A stretch of DNA of 32,221 nt from Candidatus Hydrogenedentota bacterium (lineage in GTDB: Bacteria; Hydrogenedentota; Hydrogenedentia; Hydrogenedentales; CAITNO01). Shown piece after piece: positions 25,135 to 32,221 of this stretch (positions are counted from its first letter, which is position 1; every line of letters begins with the position of its first letter). A model generated the notes under the pieces. The model saw nothing but the letters and a program-made list of their open reading frames with translations. It made no database searches and was not told the origin of the DNA. Both the position numbers and the translations under genes were made by a program. Location: assembly GCA_012730105.1 (NCBI GenBank), contig JAAYBJ010000268.1, positions 1 to 32,221 of the forward strand, read 5' to 3'.

Positions 25135-26163
25135 ATGGATGACATCCGGATAGGCTTTGTGGGACTCGGTGGCATCTGCCACGCGCGGCATGTGCCCGGA
25201 TTCCGCAAGATTGACGGGGTCCGCCTGTGCGCGGTGGCCAACCGCACCCGCGCGTCCTCGGAAAAGGCCGCCCGGGACGCCGGCATCCCGGAGATCTGCG
25301 ATTCCTGGCGGGAACTCGTCGCGAGAGATGACATCAACGCTGTGGTCATCGGCGCCTGGCCCTACCTGCACTGCGAGGTCAGCGTGGCCGCGCTGGAAGC
25401 GGGCAAGCATGTGTTCTGCCAGGCGCGCATGGCACGGAACCAGGAAGAGGCGGAAATTATGGCCGCAGCCTCGCGCCGCAGCGGCCGGGTGGCGGCGCTA
25501 TGCCCGGTGCCTTACGGGCTGCGCATTGATAAACTCATGGCCCGACTGCTCCGGGAAAACGCACTCGGCCCGGTGCGTTATGTTACCGTTAACAGTTTTT
25601 CAAACGCATGGACGGATCCAAAGACGCCCATCAGCTGGCGCAAAGACCACTACCTGTCCGGACTGAACGTGCAAACCCTGGGCATGTTTATCGAGGTGAT
25701 TCACCGCTGGTTCGGCGGAACGAAGAAAGTAAGTGCGGAGACCTTTCTGTTCACGAAAGAACGGCCGGATGCGAACGGCGCCATGACGCCGGTGCACATC
25801 CCGGACCAGGTGGTCGCGAACACCGTGGTCGGCAACAGCATACCGGTCCACTACGTCATCAGCGGCGTTTCCGGCCTCACAGGCGATACCATCGGCATCT
25901 ACGGCGAAAAAGGTATGCTCCATTATGATGTGGACCGCGATATCCTGTACCGTTCCATCAACGGCGCCATGGAAACAGTCGAGCCCACTGAAGACGAACG
26001 GTATGATGTCGACAACTGGCGGGTGGAGCGGGATTTTGTGGAGGCCATCCGCCAGGGCGCGCCCTACCATCCCGATTTTGAGGACGGGCTGCGCTACATG
26101 AAGGTGATTCAGGCGATCCACGATTCCGCGGCCTCCGGGAAAACGGTGGCAGGGATCCTGTAA
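25135..26163 (+). CDS. Gfo/Idh/MocA-family protein lacking the usual EKP lysine
   Basis: A 342-aa member of the Gfo/Idh/MocA NAD(P)-dependent oxidoreductase family. The N-terminal Rossmann fold carries GFVGLGGICHARHVPGF (residues 6-22) and VVIGAWPYLHCEVSVAAL. The C-terminal alpha/beta domain ends with DGLRYMKVIQAIHDSA. The motif after GKHVF normally reads CEKP, with the Lys acting in catalysis, but here it is CQARMARN. The downstream D-x-x-x-H pair is also not recognisable (GLNVQTLGMFIEVIHRW). The reaction is therefore uncertain: an atypical dehydrogenase or a non-catalytic homologue. AAGGAGG lies 6 nt before the ATG, and the spacing to trpS is 16 bp; the longer frame starting at 24970 runs over trpS and is rejected. 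A 10-bp repeat array follows the stop. Confidence 0.85.
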   Translation: MDDIRIGFVGLGGICHARHVPGFRKIDGVRLCAVANRTRASSEKAARDAGIPEICDSWRELVARDDINAVVIGAWPYLHCEVSVAALEAGKHVFCQARMARNQEEAEIMAAASRRSGRVAALCPVPYGLRIDKLMARLLRENALGPVRYVTVNSFSNAWTDPKTPISWRKDHYLSGLNVQTLGMFIEVIHRWFGGTKKVSAETFLFTKERPDANGAMTPVHIPDQVVANTVVGNSIPVHYVISGVSGLTGDTIGIYGEKGMLHYDVDRDILYRSINGAMETVEPTEDERYDVDNWRVERDFVEAIRQGAPYHPDFEDGLRYMKVIQAIHDSAASGKTVAGIL

Positions 26164-26179
26164 GGGCGTTGTTCCGCCT

Positions 26180-26229
26180 GTCGGACAACGTCGGACGGAG
26201 TCAGACCCTGTCGGACTGTGTCTGACGGA
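26180..26229. repeat. 10-bp tandem array, consensus GTCNGACNNN
   Basis: Five consecutive decamers with the core GTCNGAC lie between the Gfo/Idh gene (plus) and the convergent saccharopine-dehydrogenase-like gene (minus). All five cores match the consensus. It is the same motif and period as at 2781-2826, on a gene-end-to-gene-end boundary. Confidence 0.78.
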
Positions 26230-26259
26230 GAATGGAAGTGAGGACGGCACAGGCGGCGC

Positions 26260-27351
26260 TTACAGGCGGATATCCACGCCGAGTTCTTTAAGGCCGTTAA
26301 CGAAATCGTCCGGATCTTTCAACAGGCGCTCGGGCGCATACACCCCGCCAGGCAACGCATCATAGGCGCCTTCACACAGCCGCTTTGCCGCGAGGTAGGC
26401 CGGCATGGACGTGATGTCGGCAATGTGTCCGACATAAGAATAACTGAGACACACTTCCCGCCCGTCCTTCTCCCCGATGACATCCACGCGGCCCACGGAC
26501 TTGTCGAGCCCGCCGGAAGGGAACCAGGATTCGACGCGATGGAAGAAGCGCGCAAGCGCGGCGCGGCGCTGGTGGGTCTTGAAGGCGCCCGTCGCCCGCA
26601 TCAGTTTCAGGAGGGTGACAATGTAATGCGGCTTGGTGCCGCCATGCAGGGTGACTTCCTCCAGCCCGGGCAGATTCCTCGGCAGCGAGACCGATTCGGC
26701 ATGTCCGGTATAGTAGATGATCGCGTCGTGGATCGGTTCCGGAAATATGACCCGTTTCGGGCAGGTCCCCGTTTGAACGCGCACTTCCTTCCCGTCCTGC
26801 CATTGCAGGGTGGAGCCTTCAAAAATGTGGAACAGGTGCATCAGGTTCGAGGCGCCCACGCTTTCCCCGGCGCCGGCGCACCAGTTCACGTGGATGCGGC
26901 GCGGCCGGTCCAGCGCATGGTACCCCTTGGCGGCAAGCACCTGCGTTATACCGGGCGAATTGCCGAAGCCGCTAAGGATCTTGACGCCAGCCTGGCGCGC
27001 GGCCTCGTCCAGCGTAATAACATCGAGATAGGCGTCATAATCATCGGCGATAGACACATAGTGAACGCCCGCCTCTATGGCACAGGCGGCCAAGGCACGT
27101 TCAAAGCGGTAAAAGGGGCCGACGTAGCAGACAGCGACATCGTAGCCCCGCATCAACGACACCACGCAGGGAGCATCGGTGGCGTCACAAAAGATGCCGG
27201 TGAATTTGCCGCCGTAGGCTTCCGCCAAACGTTTCGCCTTCGCTTCATCAAGATCCGCCAGCATGACCCCGGACACGGCGTCATCCTCATGAAGCCGTTT
27301 GAGCAGGGGCATCGCCATATCCGCACACCCGCCAAGCACCAGAAATTTCAT
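26260..27351 (-). CDS. Saccharopine dehydrogenase-family NAD(P)-binding protein
   Basis: A 363-aa protein from the chosen ATG (27351), which has AGGAAGAG ~5 nt upstream; a longer frame to 27429 has a doubtful N-terminus. The Rossmann N-terminus reads MKFLVLGGCADMAMPLLKRL (residues 1-20), with GGCADM in place of the usual GxGxxG of saccharopine dehydrogenase family proteins. The middle contains the family's long catalytic-domain features (YYTGHAESVSLPRNLPG, HGGTKPHYIVTLLK). It probably oxidises an amino- or imino-acid derivative such as a saccharopine-like or carboxynorspermidine-type substrate, but the substrate is unknown. It converges with the Gfo/Idh gene. The TIR-like inverted repeat at 27434-27601 lies directly upstream of its start. 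Confidence 0.82.
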   Translation of the reverse strand: MKFLVLGGCADMAMPLLKRLHEDDAVSGVMLADLDEAKAKRLAEAYGGKFTGIFCDATDAPCVVSLMRGYDVAVCYVGPFYRFERALAACAIEAGVHYVSIADDYDAYLDVITLDEAARQAGVKILSGFGNSPGITQVLAAKGYHALDRPRRIHVNWCAGAGESVGASNLMHLFHIFEGSTLQWQDGKEVRVQTGTCPKRVIFPEPIHDAIIYYTGHAESVSLPRNLPGLEEVTLHGGTKPHYIVTLLKLMRATGAFKTHQRRAALARFFHRVESWFPSGGLDKSVGRVDVIGEKDGREVCLSYSYVGHIADITSMPAYLAAKRLCEGAYDALPGGVYAPERLLKDPDDFVNGLKELGVDIRL

Positions 27352-27433
27352 AGGGCTCTTCCTGTTAAACAGTATCGCGGCCAACAATTCATCAGATGAT
27401 AGCAACCACGAAAAGAAGGCAGAATACAAAGAA

Positions 27434-27601
27434 TTTTATCAACCACGGAATTCACGGAATAACACGGAAAAAAGAAAAGAAAAAAGAAGGTGACCACAAA
27501 AGACACGAAAGAACACGAAAAAAAGCGTTAAGAAGAACGATGAATTGCTTTTTTGAATTTTTTCCTTTCCGTGTTATTCCGTGAATTCCGTGGTTATAAA
27601 A
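27434..27601. mobile_element. 168-bp terminal-inverted-repeat element
   Basis: The left arm (27434-27470) and the right arm (27566-27601) are reverse complements at 36 of 37 positions with a single one-base indel, and each is built of CACGGAA words at ~10-bp spacing. The interior (27471-27565) is A-rich and contains a related series of CACAAAA/CACGAAA words, also ~10 bp apart. No open frame is convincing. It lies between the saccharopine-dehydrogenase-like gene and the winged-helix gene, ending 10 bp from the latter's stop. It looks like a non-autonomous palindromic element; the hairpin could also terminate transcription of the minus-strand gene pair. Confidence 0.75.
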
Positions 27602-27610
27602 ACTCCTGTA

Positions 27611-27907
27611 TCATTCCCGGGTGTCGCGCATGGCGCGGATGGAATCCAGTTCCTCCCAGTATTTCTCCAGGGCCTCGCGCCCCTCGGCGGTAATGCTGAA
27701 ATCCGTGTGGGGAATACGTCCGTTAAAGGACTTCACAATGGTGACGTACCCCGCTTTTTCGAGTTTGTCCATGTGGGACGAAAGATTGCCCTTGGTCAGG
27801 CCGACCATGTTGAGCAGAAAATTGAAGTCGGCCTCGTCCACACCCGACAACAGGGTCAGGATGCGCAGGCGCGCGGGTTCGTGTATGGTGCGGTCCAGAT
27901 CATCCAT
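27611..27907 (-). CDS. Winged-helix (HTH_34-like) transcription regulator
   Basis: A 98-aa protein of the winged-helix DNA-binding type (MarR/ArsR-like, HTH_34 class). HEPARLRILTLLSGVDEADFNFLLNM opens the first helices, GLTKGNLSSHMDKLEKAGYV is the recognition helix-turn-helix, and VKSFNGRIPHTDFSITAEGREAL is the wing. It is dimeric in known relatives. Its ATG overlaps the end of the membrane-protein gene by 8 bp (27900-27907), so translation is coupled. Pairing with a membrane protein is typical of this regulator class. A longer in-frame start at 27961 lies within the membrane gene and is less likely. The ligand or signal is unknown. Confidence 0.85.
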   Translation of the reverse strand: MDDLDRTIHEPARLRILTLLSGVDEADFNFLLNMVGLTKGNLSSHMDKLEKAGYVTIVKSFNGRIPHTDFSITAEGREALEKYWEELDSIRAMRDTRE

Positions 27908-28688
27908 GCATCGCGTCCCCGCCGTCTTCCCCGTTTTCGCCGTCGGGCGAAGCCATGTCATCGTATTCGGGAATGTTGCCCCGGGTGAGCGCCTTCAGTT
28001 TCCAGAGCGCGTAACGACTGTAGAGATGCCCGGTAAGGATCGCGATCAGGCCGTACCCGAAAATGGGCGCCACGATATTAAGCAGTTCCAGTTCATAGCC
28101 GAAGCGGACGGGCAGGTTCAGCAGCAGCGCGACGGCGTGCAACCCGTACAGCACGGGCCACAACCAGGCCCAGAACCCCAGGCGCTGGTAGACCACCATG
28201 AGAATAAGGTAGGGCGTCATGTACGCCGCGGACCAGGGCTGCATGTAGCGTATGCTCACATAATTAAAACTGATCAGCAGCGCCCCCAGCAGGTGGTAGG
28301 CCAGCAGGCCGCCCCCCAGGCCGGTCAGCCAGATGGGCAACGGCTTTTCCGGGCAGCTGCCGGAGTAGGACACATAGCCTTCACGCCCGTAGAGCCAGTT
28401 GGTGATGCTGAAGACCAGTTCGCCGCTCCAGCGGGACACGGAAAACCATACCAGCGTCAGCGCGGCCACGATCATGGAAATTACGGACAGGGTGAAAGTC
28501 GCTGTCCTGCCCTGCTGATGGGCCATCTGGGTCAGGCTGGCGGCAATGCCGATACACATGACCATGACCATAATGAACACCCACTGGACGAGGAAGGAAA
28601 TGGTTCTGCTTTGGGCATAGCGGCGGGCCCACCGGACAATCTGCCTCGGATCCCCCGCCTGGTATGATTTTTTCGCGCTCGTATTCAT
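27900..28688 (-). CDS. Polytopic membrane protein of unknown function
   Basis: A 262-aa integral membrane protein with five or six hydrophobic segments: ISFLVQWVFIMVMVMCIGIAA, TFTLSVISMIVAALTLVWF, LTGLGGGLLAYHLLGALLI, YLILMVVYQ, FWAWLWPVLYGLHAVALLL and LNIVAPIFGYGLIAILTG. It has a basic N-terminus (MNTSAKKS) and an acidic cytoplasmic tail (EYDDMASPDGENGEDGGDAMHG). No family can be named. The chosen ATG has GGAG 8 nt upstream; a longer frame begins at 28724. It lies directly upstream of, and overlaps, the winged-helix regulator, so the pair probably functions as a regulated membrane unit (sensor, or controlled transporter). The obgE gene ends 80 bp upstream on the same strand. Confidence 0.72.
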   Translation of the reverse strand: MNTSAKKSYQAGDPRQIVRWARRYAQSRTISFLVQWVFIMVMVMCIGIAASLTQMAHQQGRTATFTLSVISMIVAALTLVWFSVSRWSGELVFSITNWLYGREGYVSYSGSCPEKPLPIWLTGLGGGLLAYHLLGALLISFNYVSIRYMQPWSAAYMTPYLILMVVYQRLGFWAWLWPVLYGLHAVALLLNLPVRFGYELELLNIVAPIFGYGLIAILTGHLYSRYALWKLKALTRGNIPEYDDMASPDGENGEDGGDAMHG

Positions 28689-28767
28689 GGCCACACTCCA
28701 GCATTCTTCCCCTCTTTTTACCACAACAACAGGGCAAAAGGAAAACAGCGCGGAAAAGGCCGATTGT

Positions 28768-30027
28768 TCACTCCCGGTATTCCAGCTCGTAATCGCCGAT
28801 GCGGACGATCTGTCCGGGCTGCGCCTTCATCCGTTTCAGGGCTTTGAATATGCCCATCTTCTCCAGCCTTCGCTGCAGGTGGGCGATGGCCTCCTCGTTT
28901 TCAAAATCAGTCATGGCCACGGCCTGCAGCACCTTCTCGCCGGTAACGCGGAATCCCCCGTCTTCGGGGACGACTTCAAAGGGCGCCTGGAAAGCATACT
29001 CCCGTTCGGGCGGCCTGAAGAATTCCTCCTGTTCGGCCTCCGCTTTTCGGGAGGCCTCGACATCTTTCCACAGCGCCTCCAGCAACGGCCGCGTGCCCTC
29101 ACCCGTCGCCCCGGAAATGAGCCAGGCCCCTTCGGGGAGCCGGCCCGACAACTCCTCAAAGCGGCCCTTGTTTTCTTCGATGTCGGCTTTGTTGAAGGCA
29201 TATTGGCGCGGCCGCTCCGCGAACAACGGGCTGTACCGGTTTAACTCCTGCTCCAGCACCTGGAGCGTCTCAAGCGGGTCGGGATCTCCCAGGTCCACCA
29301 GGAACAGCAGCACCCGGGTCCGTTCGATATGCCGGAGGAAATCATGGCCCAGCCCCTTGCCGTCGGCGGCGCCCTCGATAATGCCGGGAATGTCGGCCAC
29401 CGTCAGCATGCGGTCGTCGGCAAGCCACGCCACCCCCAGGTTGGGCGAAAGCGTGGTGAAGGGGTAATCGCCGATCTTGGGCTTCGCCGCGCTGATCACG
29501 GAGAGCAGCGTGGATTTCCCCGAGTTGGGCAGCCCCACGAGCCCGACCTCCGCGATCAATTTCAGCTCCACCAGGAACTCCCGCGTCTCGCCCGGCTCCC
29601 CCTTTTCCGCGAAGTGCGGCGCCCGGTTGGCGGCCGTGGCGAAACGCGCGTTGCCCTTCCCGCCCCGCCCGCCCCGGACCGCAAGAAAGCGCTGGCCTTC
29701 TTCGGTCAGGTCCGCCAGCACCTCTCCGCCGTGGTAGTCCTGGACCACCGTGCCGCAGGGAACCGTGATAATCGTATCCTCGCCCTTCTTTCCGTGACAG
29801 TCCTTGCCCTGCCCGTGGGCGCCCCGTTTTCCCGTCCGGTTAGGATAATACCGCAGGTCGGACAGCGTGTTATGCCGTTTCTCGGCCACGAGGTAAATGG
29901 AACCGCCGTCGCCGCCGTCGCCGCCGTTCGGGCCGCCCAGCGGCACATAGGATTCGCGCCTGAAACTACAGCAGCCGTTGCCACCCGCGCCGCTGGTCAG
30001 TCGGATACGCACCCGGTCTACAAACAT
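28768..30027 (-). CDS. obgE: GTPase ObgE/CgtA
   Basis: A 419-aa essential GTPase for 50S ribosome assembly and stress control. An N-terminal Obg domain (residues ~1-158) contains glycine-rich turns such as [12 protein letters not shown]. The G domain has G1 GLPNSGKS (165-172), switch [12 protein letters not shown]3 DIPG (212-215) and FNKAD near 278. The C-terminal OCT domain (~340-419, ending GDYELEYRE) is complete, so it is the long form. AAGGA lies 6 nt before the ATG. It follows rplU-rpmA, the usual partners, but an intrinsic terminator (30083-30117) separates it from them, so it may use its own promoter or read-through. Confidence 0.96.
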   Translation of the reverse strand: MFVDRVRIRLTSGAGGNGCCSFRRESYVPLGGPNGGDGGDGGSIYLVAEKRHNTLSDLRYYPNRTGKRGAHGQGKDCHGKKGEDTIITVPCGTVVQDYHGGEVLADLTEEGQRFLAVRGGRGGKGNARFATAANRAPHFAEKGEPGETREFLVELKLIAEVGLVGLPNSGKSTLLSVISAAKPKIGDYPFTTLSPNLGVAWLADDRMLTVADIPGIIEGAADGKGLGHDFLRHIERTRVLLFLVDLGDPDPLETLQVLEQELNRYSPLFAERPRQYAFNKADIEENKGRFEELSGRLPEGAWLISGATGEGTRPLLEALWKDVEASRKAEAEQEEFFRPPEREYAFQAPFEVVPEDGGFRVTGEKVLQAVAMTDFENEEAIAHLQRRLEKMGIFKALKRMKAQPGQIVRIGDYELEYRE

Positions 30028-30082
30028 GGCTTATCCTTACCGTCCCCGGAAATGGTCCGGTCCGTCACAACAGTATAGCACC

Positions 30083-30117
30083 AATAAAAAGCACCCTCAA
30101 TCATCTTGAGGGTGCCG
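30083..30117 (-). terminator. Intrinsic terminator of the rplU-rpmA transcription unit
   Basis: On the minus strand a perfect 10-bp stem (30091-30100 with 30106-30115, loop of 5 nt) is followed by TTTTTATT. It is located after the rpmA stop and before obgE, and is the clearest rho-independent terminator in the window. Confidence 0.85.
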
Positions 30118-30142
30118 AAAAATCTTTGGCCCGGCGCTGCCG

Positions 30143-30409
30143 TCAGGATTCGGACGTGGTCGGGAGAATATCCACACACTTACGTCCGCGCTTGAAAAAG
30201 CGGAAGGACACCGTGCCGTCCACCTTCGCGAAGAGGGTATGGTCGTTGCCAATGCCGCAGTTCACGCCCGGGTGGAGCCGGGTGCCGCGCTGCCGGACAA
30301 TGATGTTGCCCGCACGGACCAGCTGGCCGCCGTAACGTTTCATACCGAGGCGTTGCGCATTGCTGTCGCGGCCGTTTCTCGAGCTGCCGCCTGCTTTCTT
30401 GTGAGCCAT
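30143..30409 (-). CDS. rpmA: 50S ribosomal protein L27
   Basis: An 88-aa ribosomal protein of the large subunit, close to the peptidyl transferase centre. The start [20 protein letters not shown] has the conserved N-terminal arm, followed by [33 protein letters not shown] and the basic [13 protein letters not shown]. No cleavable N-terminal extension as in some Firmicutes is present. AAAGGAG lies 8 nt before the ATG. It starts 14 bp after the L21 stop, so they form an operon. Confidence 0.97.
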   Translation of the reverse strand: MAHKKAGGSSRNGRDSNAQRLGMKRYGGQLVRAGNIIVRQRGTRLHPGVNCGIGNDHTLFAKVDGTVSFRFFKRGRKCVDILPTTSES

Positions 30410-30423
30410 GACGCTATCTCCTT

Positions 30424-30738
30424 TTAAGCCTTGATTTCGTGGATTCGGATCAGGGTATAGGCCTGGCGGTGCCCGCGGGTGCGCTCATAGCCTTTCCGCC
30501 GCTTCTTCTTGTACACCATGACCTTCTTGCTTTTACCGTGTCCCTCGATTTCGGCGACGACACGGGCGGATTGCAGGGCGGACGCATCCGAAACCACATC
30601 CGCGTCATCCGTGATCACCAGCCGAACTGAATCCAGTTCCACACGTTCGCCGACGGGTAAATCCAGTTTCTCCACCCGCAACCGGCTGTTCTCGGCGACC
30701 TTGTACTGTTTGCCGCCCGTCTGAATCACTGCATACAT
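30424..30738 (-). CDS. rplU: 50S ribosomal protein L21
   Basis: A 104-aa ribosomal protein that binds 23S r[17 protein letters not shown] at the start, GERVELD and [21 protein letters not shown] in the C-terminal half are diagnostic. The start is the ATG at 30738; the longer frame begins with a TTG at 30753 that overlaps the ribosome site and is rejected. GGAG lies ~10 nt before the ATG. The preceding minus-strand gene, encoding an aspartate-dehydrogenase-like protein, ends 42 bp upstream with no terminator, so co-transcription with it is likely. Confidence 0.96.
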   Translation of the reverse strand: MYAVIQTGGKQYKVAENSRLRVEKLDLPVGERVELDSVRLVITDDADVVSDASALQSARVVAEIEGHGKSKKVMVYKKKRRKGYERTRGHRQAYTLIRIHEIKA

Positions 30739-30780
30739 GATTTTGTTCTCCAAGCTCTAATCCGCCCGTAAGGCGAACCT

Positions 30781-31599
30781 TCAACTCTTGCCCGCGCGCG
30801 CGGCAAACAGGGTTGCCGCCGACGCCACTTCAACGCACGCTGAAAGCGATGCCATATAACTCGATTTAGGGTTTCTCGGCGAAGGACGGTTCCGCATGAT
30901 GGCCGTCAGTTCGCCAAAAGGCCCTTTCGCATGAATCTCATGGGTATTCACAGTCGCCGCCGGATCGGCCACAATCCGCACCCGGGTGCGGTCGGGACCC
31001 AGCCCGGCCAGGCTCAGCGACGCCGCCACATTGACATTGGCCGGGAAGGCCTTCACCGCCTCGCGGGCGGTGCCTTCAAACACCACCAACGGTTCCGCAA
31101 GGTTCTCGAGGTCCAAGCCCTTCGCCACGAGGTAGGGCGCGCCCTTGAGACCCTTGGGCGGCTTGCTTGTGGTCAGCGTAACTTTTTCGAGACCGGCCTG
31201 CATGGCCGCACGAATGCCGTCAACGCCGCAAATCGCTCCGGAAGGCACCCACAGGTTGACGTTGTTGTCGCGGGCCAGATCAAAAAGGTCCGGGCACTCA
31301 AGCAGGCCGCCGACACTCATGATCAGGCAGTCCACATGATGGGCCACGGCCGTGGCCACGACATCGGGAACCACCGCGGCCACCGCGCATTCCACGAGGT
31401 AATCCACGGCGCCCGCCACGTCATCAAGGGTGCCGATAAAGGCATTCAACTTATAAACATCCCGCAGCGTTTCCGCGTGCGATGGCTCGATGTCACAAAG
31501 CGCTACCACTTCCGCAGGAACGGCCCGGTCGCCGATCGACTGGCAAATGTCAGACGCGATATTGCCGCACCCGACCAAGCCGACGCTCATCTTGGCCAT
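30781..31599 (-). CDS. nadX: Aspartate dehydrogenase-like protein
   Basis: A 272-aa NAD(P)-dependent enzyme related to L-aspartate dehydrogenase, which makes iminoaspartate for NAD synthesis. The Rossmann loop is GLVGCGNIAS (7-16); VSVGGLL-like MSVGGLLECPDL, VPSGAICGVDGIRAA and a late NTHEIHAKGPFGEL with the expected catalytic His follow, and the central AspDH domain is complete. GGAGG lies 5 nt before the ATG. A good sigma-70-type promoter (31720-31749) is upstream. The rplU gene follows 42 bp later without a terminator, so it appears to lead an operon with ribosomal genes, which is unusual. No nadA or nadC is nearby. The exact substrate could instead be a related amino acid. Confidence 0.86.
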   Translation of the reverse strand: MAKMSVGLVGCGNIASDICQSIGDRAVPAEVVALCDIEPSHAETLRDVYKLNAFIGTLDDVAGAVDYLVECAVAAVVPDVVATAVAHHVDCLIMSVGGLLECPDLFDLARDNNVNLWVPSGAICGVDGIRAAMQAGLEKVTLTTSKPPKGLKGAPYLVAKGLDLENLAEPLVVFEGTAREAVKAFPANVNVAASLSLAGLGPDRTRVRIVADPAATVNTHEIHAKGPFGELTAIMRNRPSPRNPKSSYMASLSACVEVASAATLFAARAGKS

Positions 31600-31719
31600 A
31601 AGGCCTCCACTACAGCTATTTCAAGGCTGTTTAAGTCCGGGTAAAACAACAAAAAGGAACCACATTTTGCTTCCCCGCTGCCAACCACCACCGACACTTC
31701 CCCCGTGGTTAAGGGTCAT

Positions 31720-31749
31720 ATCTTAGCAAAATAACGCAGGCATTGTCAA
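31720..31749 (-). promoter_or_regulatory. Predicted sigma-70 promoter of nadX-rplU-rpmA
   Basis: On the minus strand a perfect TTGACA (-35; 31744-31749) is separated by 18 bp from TAAGAT (-10; 31720-31725). It lies ~120 bp upstream of the nadX start. This is the best-looking promoter in the window. Confidence 0.55.
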
Positions 31750-32037
31750 TTAACAGATGGCCGGAATTTAAAGATGGCCGGAACCGGCATCTCGAGACAT
31801 ATAGGTGTGATTATTCCCCGTATCACAATATTTCCGTATTCACTTTAGCCCGCCCGTTGAAGCTTCAAATGAAAAAAGCAACGCTTCTTAAAGACCTACG
31901 CTTCGACAGGGACCTTGCCTGGAAAAAGGGGCGCCTTCGGCACAACCAATATACAGCACTCAGTCAGGAAGAAACACATGAAAAACGCCCATAACAAAGC
32001 ATTTTGCATTTCATTATAAACAACCTTAAGCAACGTC

Positions 32038-32221
32038 ATTCCGGTTTTTTCGCGACCTTTGGCCCGCATCGAAGAACGGCTGTGGACAACGCGAAAAAGA
32101 CCGGAATCCAGATTCATCCCACTGCAATGAATGCTCATTTCTCTTCTTAAAAATAAAGTTAACGCAGACTGTCCCTCCCACACGGCACCAGAAGATAGAT
32201 TCCGGTCTTTTCGCGGCCTGG
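32038..32221. repeat. Inverted and direct copies of the CCGGTCTTTTCGCG word
   Basis: ATTCCGGTTTTTTCGCG at 32038-32054 pairs with its reverse complement at 32090-32107 (two differences); a third copy in direct orientation lies at 32198-32215. The same word with flanking GAAGAT occurs in the 9-kb array (9445-9470 and 9807-9832). The window therefore ends inside another member of that repeat family. Confidence 0.65.

Larger units (their letters stand above)
31600..32221. other. Gene-free right end with repeats
   Basis: The stretch of ~620 bp after the nadX start holds its promoter, a tandem AGATGGCCGGAA pair (31755 and 31772), and copies of the repeat word ATTCCGGTCTTTTCGCG. Frames of 83 and 95 aa exist but have no ribosome site and repeat-derived composition, so they are not called. 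The region is cut by the window edge. Confidence 0.6.

Noticed and set aside
24045-25349. 434-aa minus-strand open frame
   Set aside because: It overlaps trpS entirely on the opposite strand; no domain is recognisable.
31743-32183. 83-aa plus and 95-aa minus open frames
   Set aside because: No ribosome sites, no recognisable family, and they run into dispersed repeat words.

Overview
The window is a GC-rich bacterial chromosome segment of about 32 kb. It carries roughly 27 recognisable protein genes on both strands, mostly single genes or two- to three-gene operons separated by repeat-rich intergenic DNA. Several features together suggest an uncultured heterotroph of the PVC/FCB-like groups, such as Hydrogenedentota, Planctomycetota or Lentisphaerota. 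These are a PPi-type phosphofructokinase, a LarA-like protein, a URO-D/MtaA-like protein beside rhamnulokinase, an FGE/SUMF1-domain protein, Gfo/Idh enzymes, membrane proteins with pseudopilin-like C-termini, and many dispersed palindromic repeats. That placement is inference; there is no rRNA in the window. I see no tRNA, CRISPR array, transposase, integrase or phage gene.

Layout. 1-2.8 kb: LarA-like protein, then PPi-dependent phosphofructokinase. 2.9-5.5 kb: a large two-part protein with a barrel-like N-terminal region and a C-terminal FGE-sulfatase domain. 5.5-8.5 kb: two tandem paralogous membrane-anchored proteins of unknown function. 8.5-9.0 kb: a blue-light-sensing BLUF protein on the minus strand. 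9.0-10.1 kb: a gene-free array of a ~361-bp repeat built from palindromic 20-mers. 10.1-12.3 kb: XRE-cupin regulator, small cupin and iron-type alcohol dehydrogenase. 12.3-15.3 kb (minus): a lipoprotein, a URO-D/methyltransferase-like protein and rhamnulokinase. 15.5-19.3 kb (plus): lipoyl synthase, a stand-alone lipoyl domain, homoserine dehydrogenase and threonine synthase. 19.3-23.7 kb (minus): a membrane protein, a DUF2007/zinc-ribbon protein, a Nudix + metallo-beta-lactamase fusion, and a DUF115/MptE-like protein. 24.0-26.2 kb (plus): tryptophanyl-tRNA synthetase and an atypical Gfo/Idh protein. 26.2-31.6 kb (minus): a saccharopine-dehydrogenase-like protein, a winged-helix regulator overlapping a membrane protein, ObgE, L27, L21 and an aspartate-dehydrogenase-like protein. 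The last 600 bp are gene-free and enter another copy of the repeat family seen at 9 kb.

Functional links. LipA beside an orphan lipoyl carrier, hom-thrC for threonine, rplU-rpmA followed by obgE, and rhaB-UROD are the clearest co-functional or co-transcribed groups. The most unusual content is non-coding: 9-10-bp-phased tandem arrays of a TCNGAC core in three intergenic gaps, three long inverted-repeat elements that look like MITEs, and the ~361-bp array. The most unusual proteins are the Nudix-MBL fusion, the Gfo/Idh protein lacking the usual EKP lysine, the FGE-domain protein lacking the cysteine pair, and the aspartate-dehydrogenase gene leading the L21/L27 operon.
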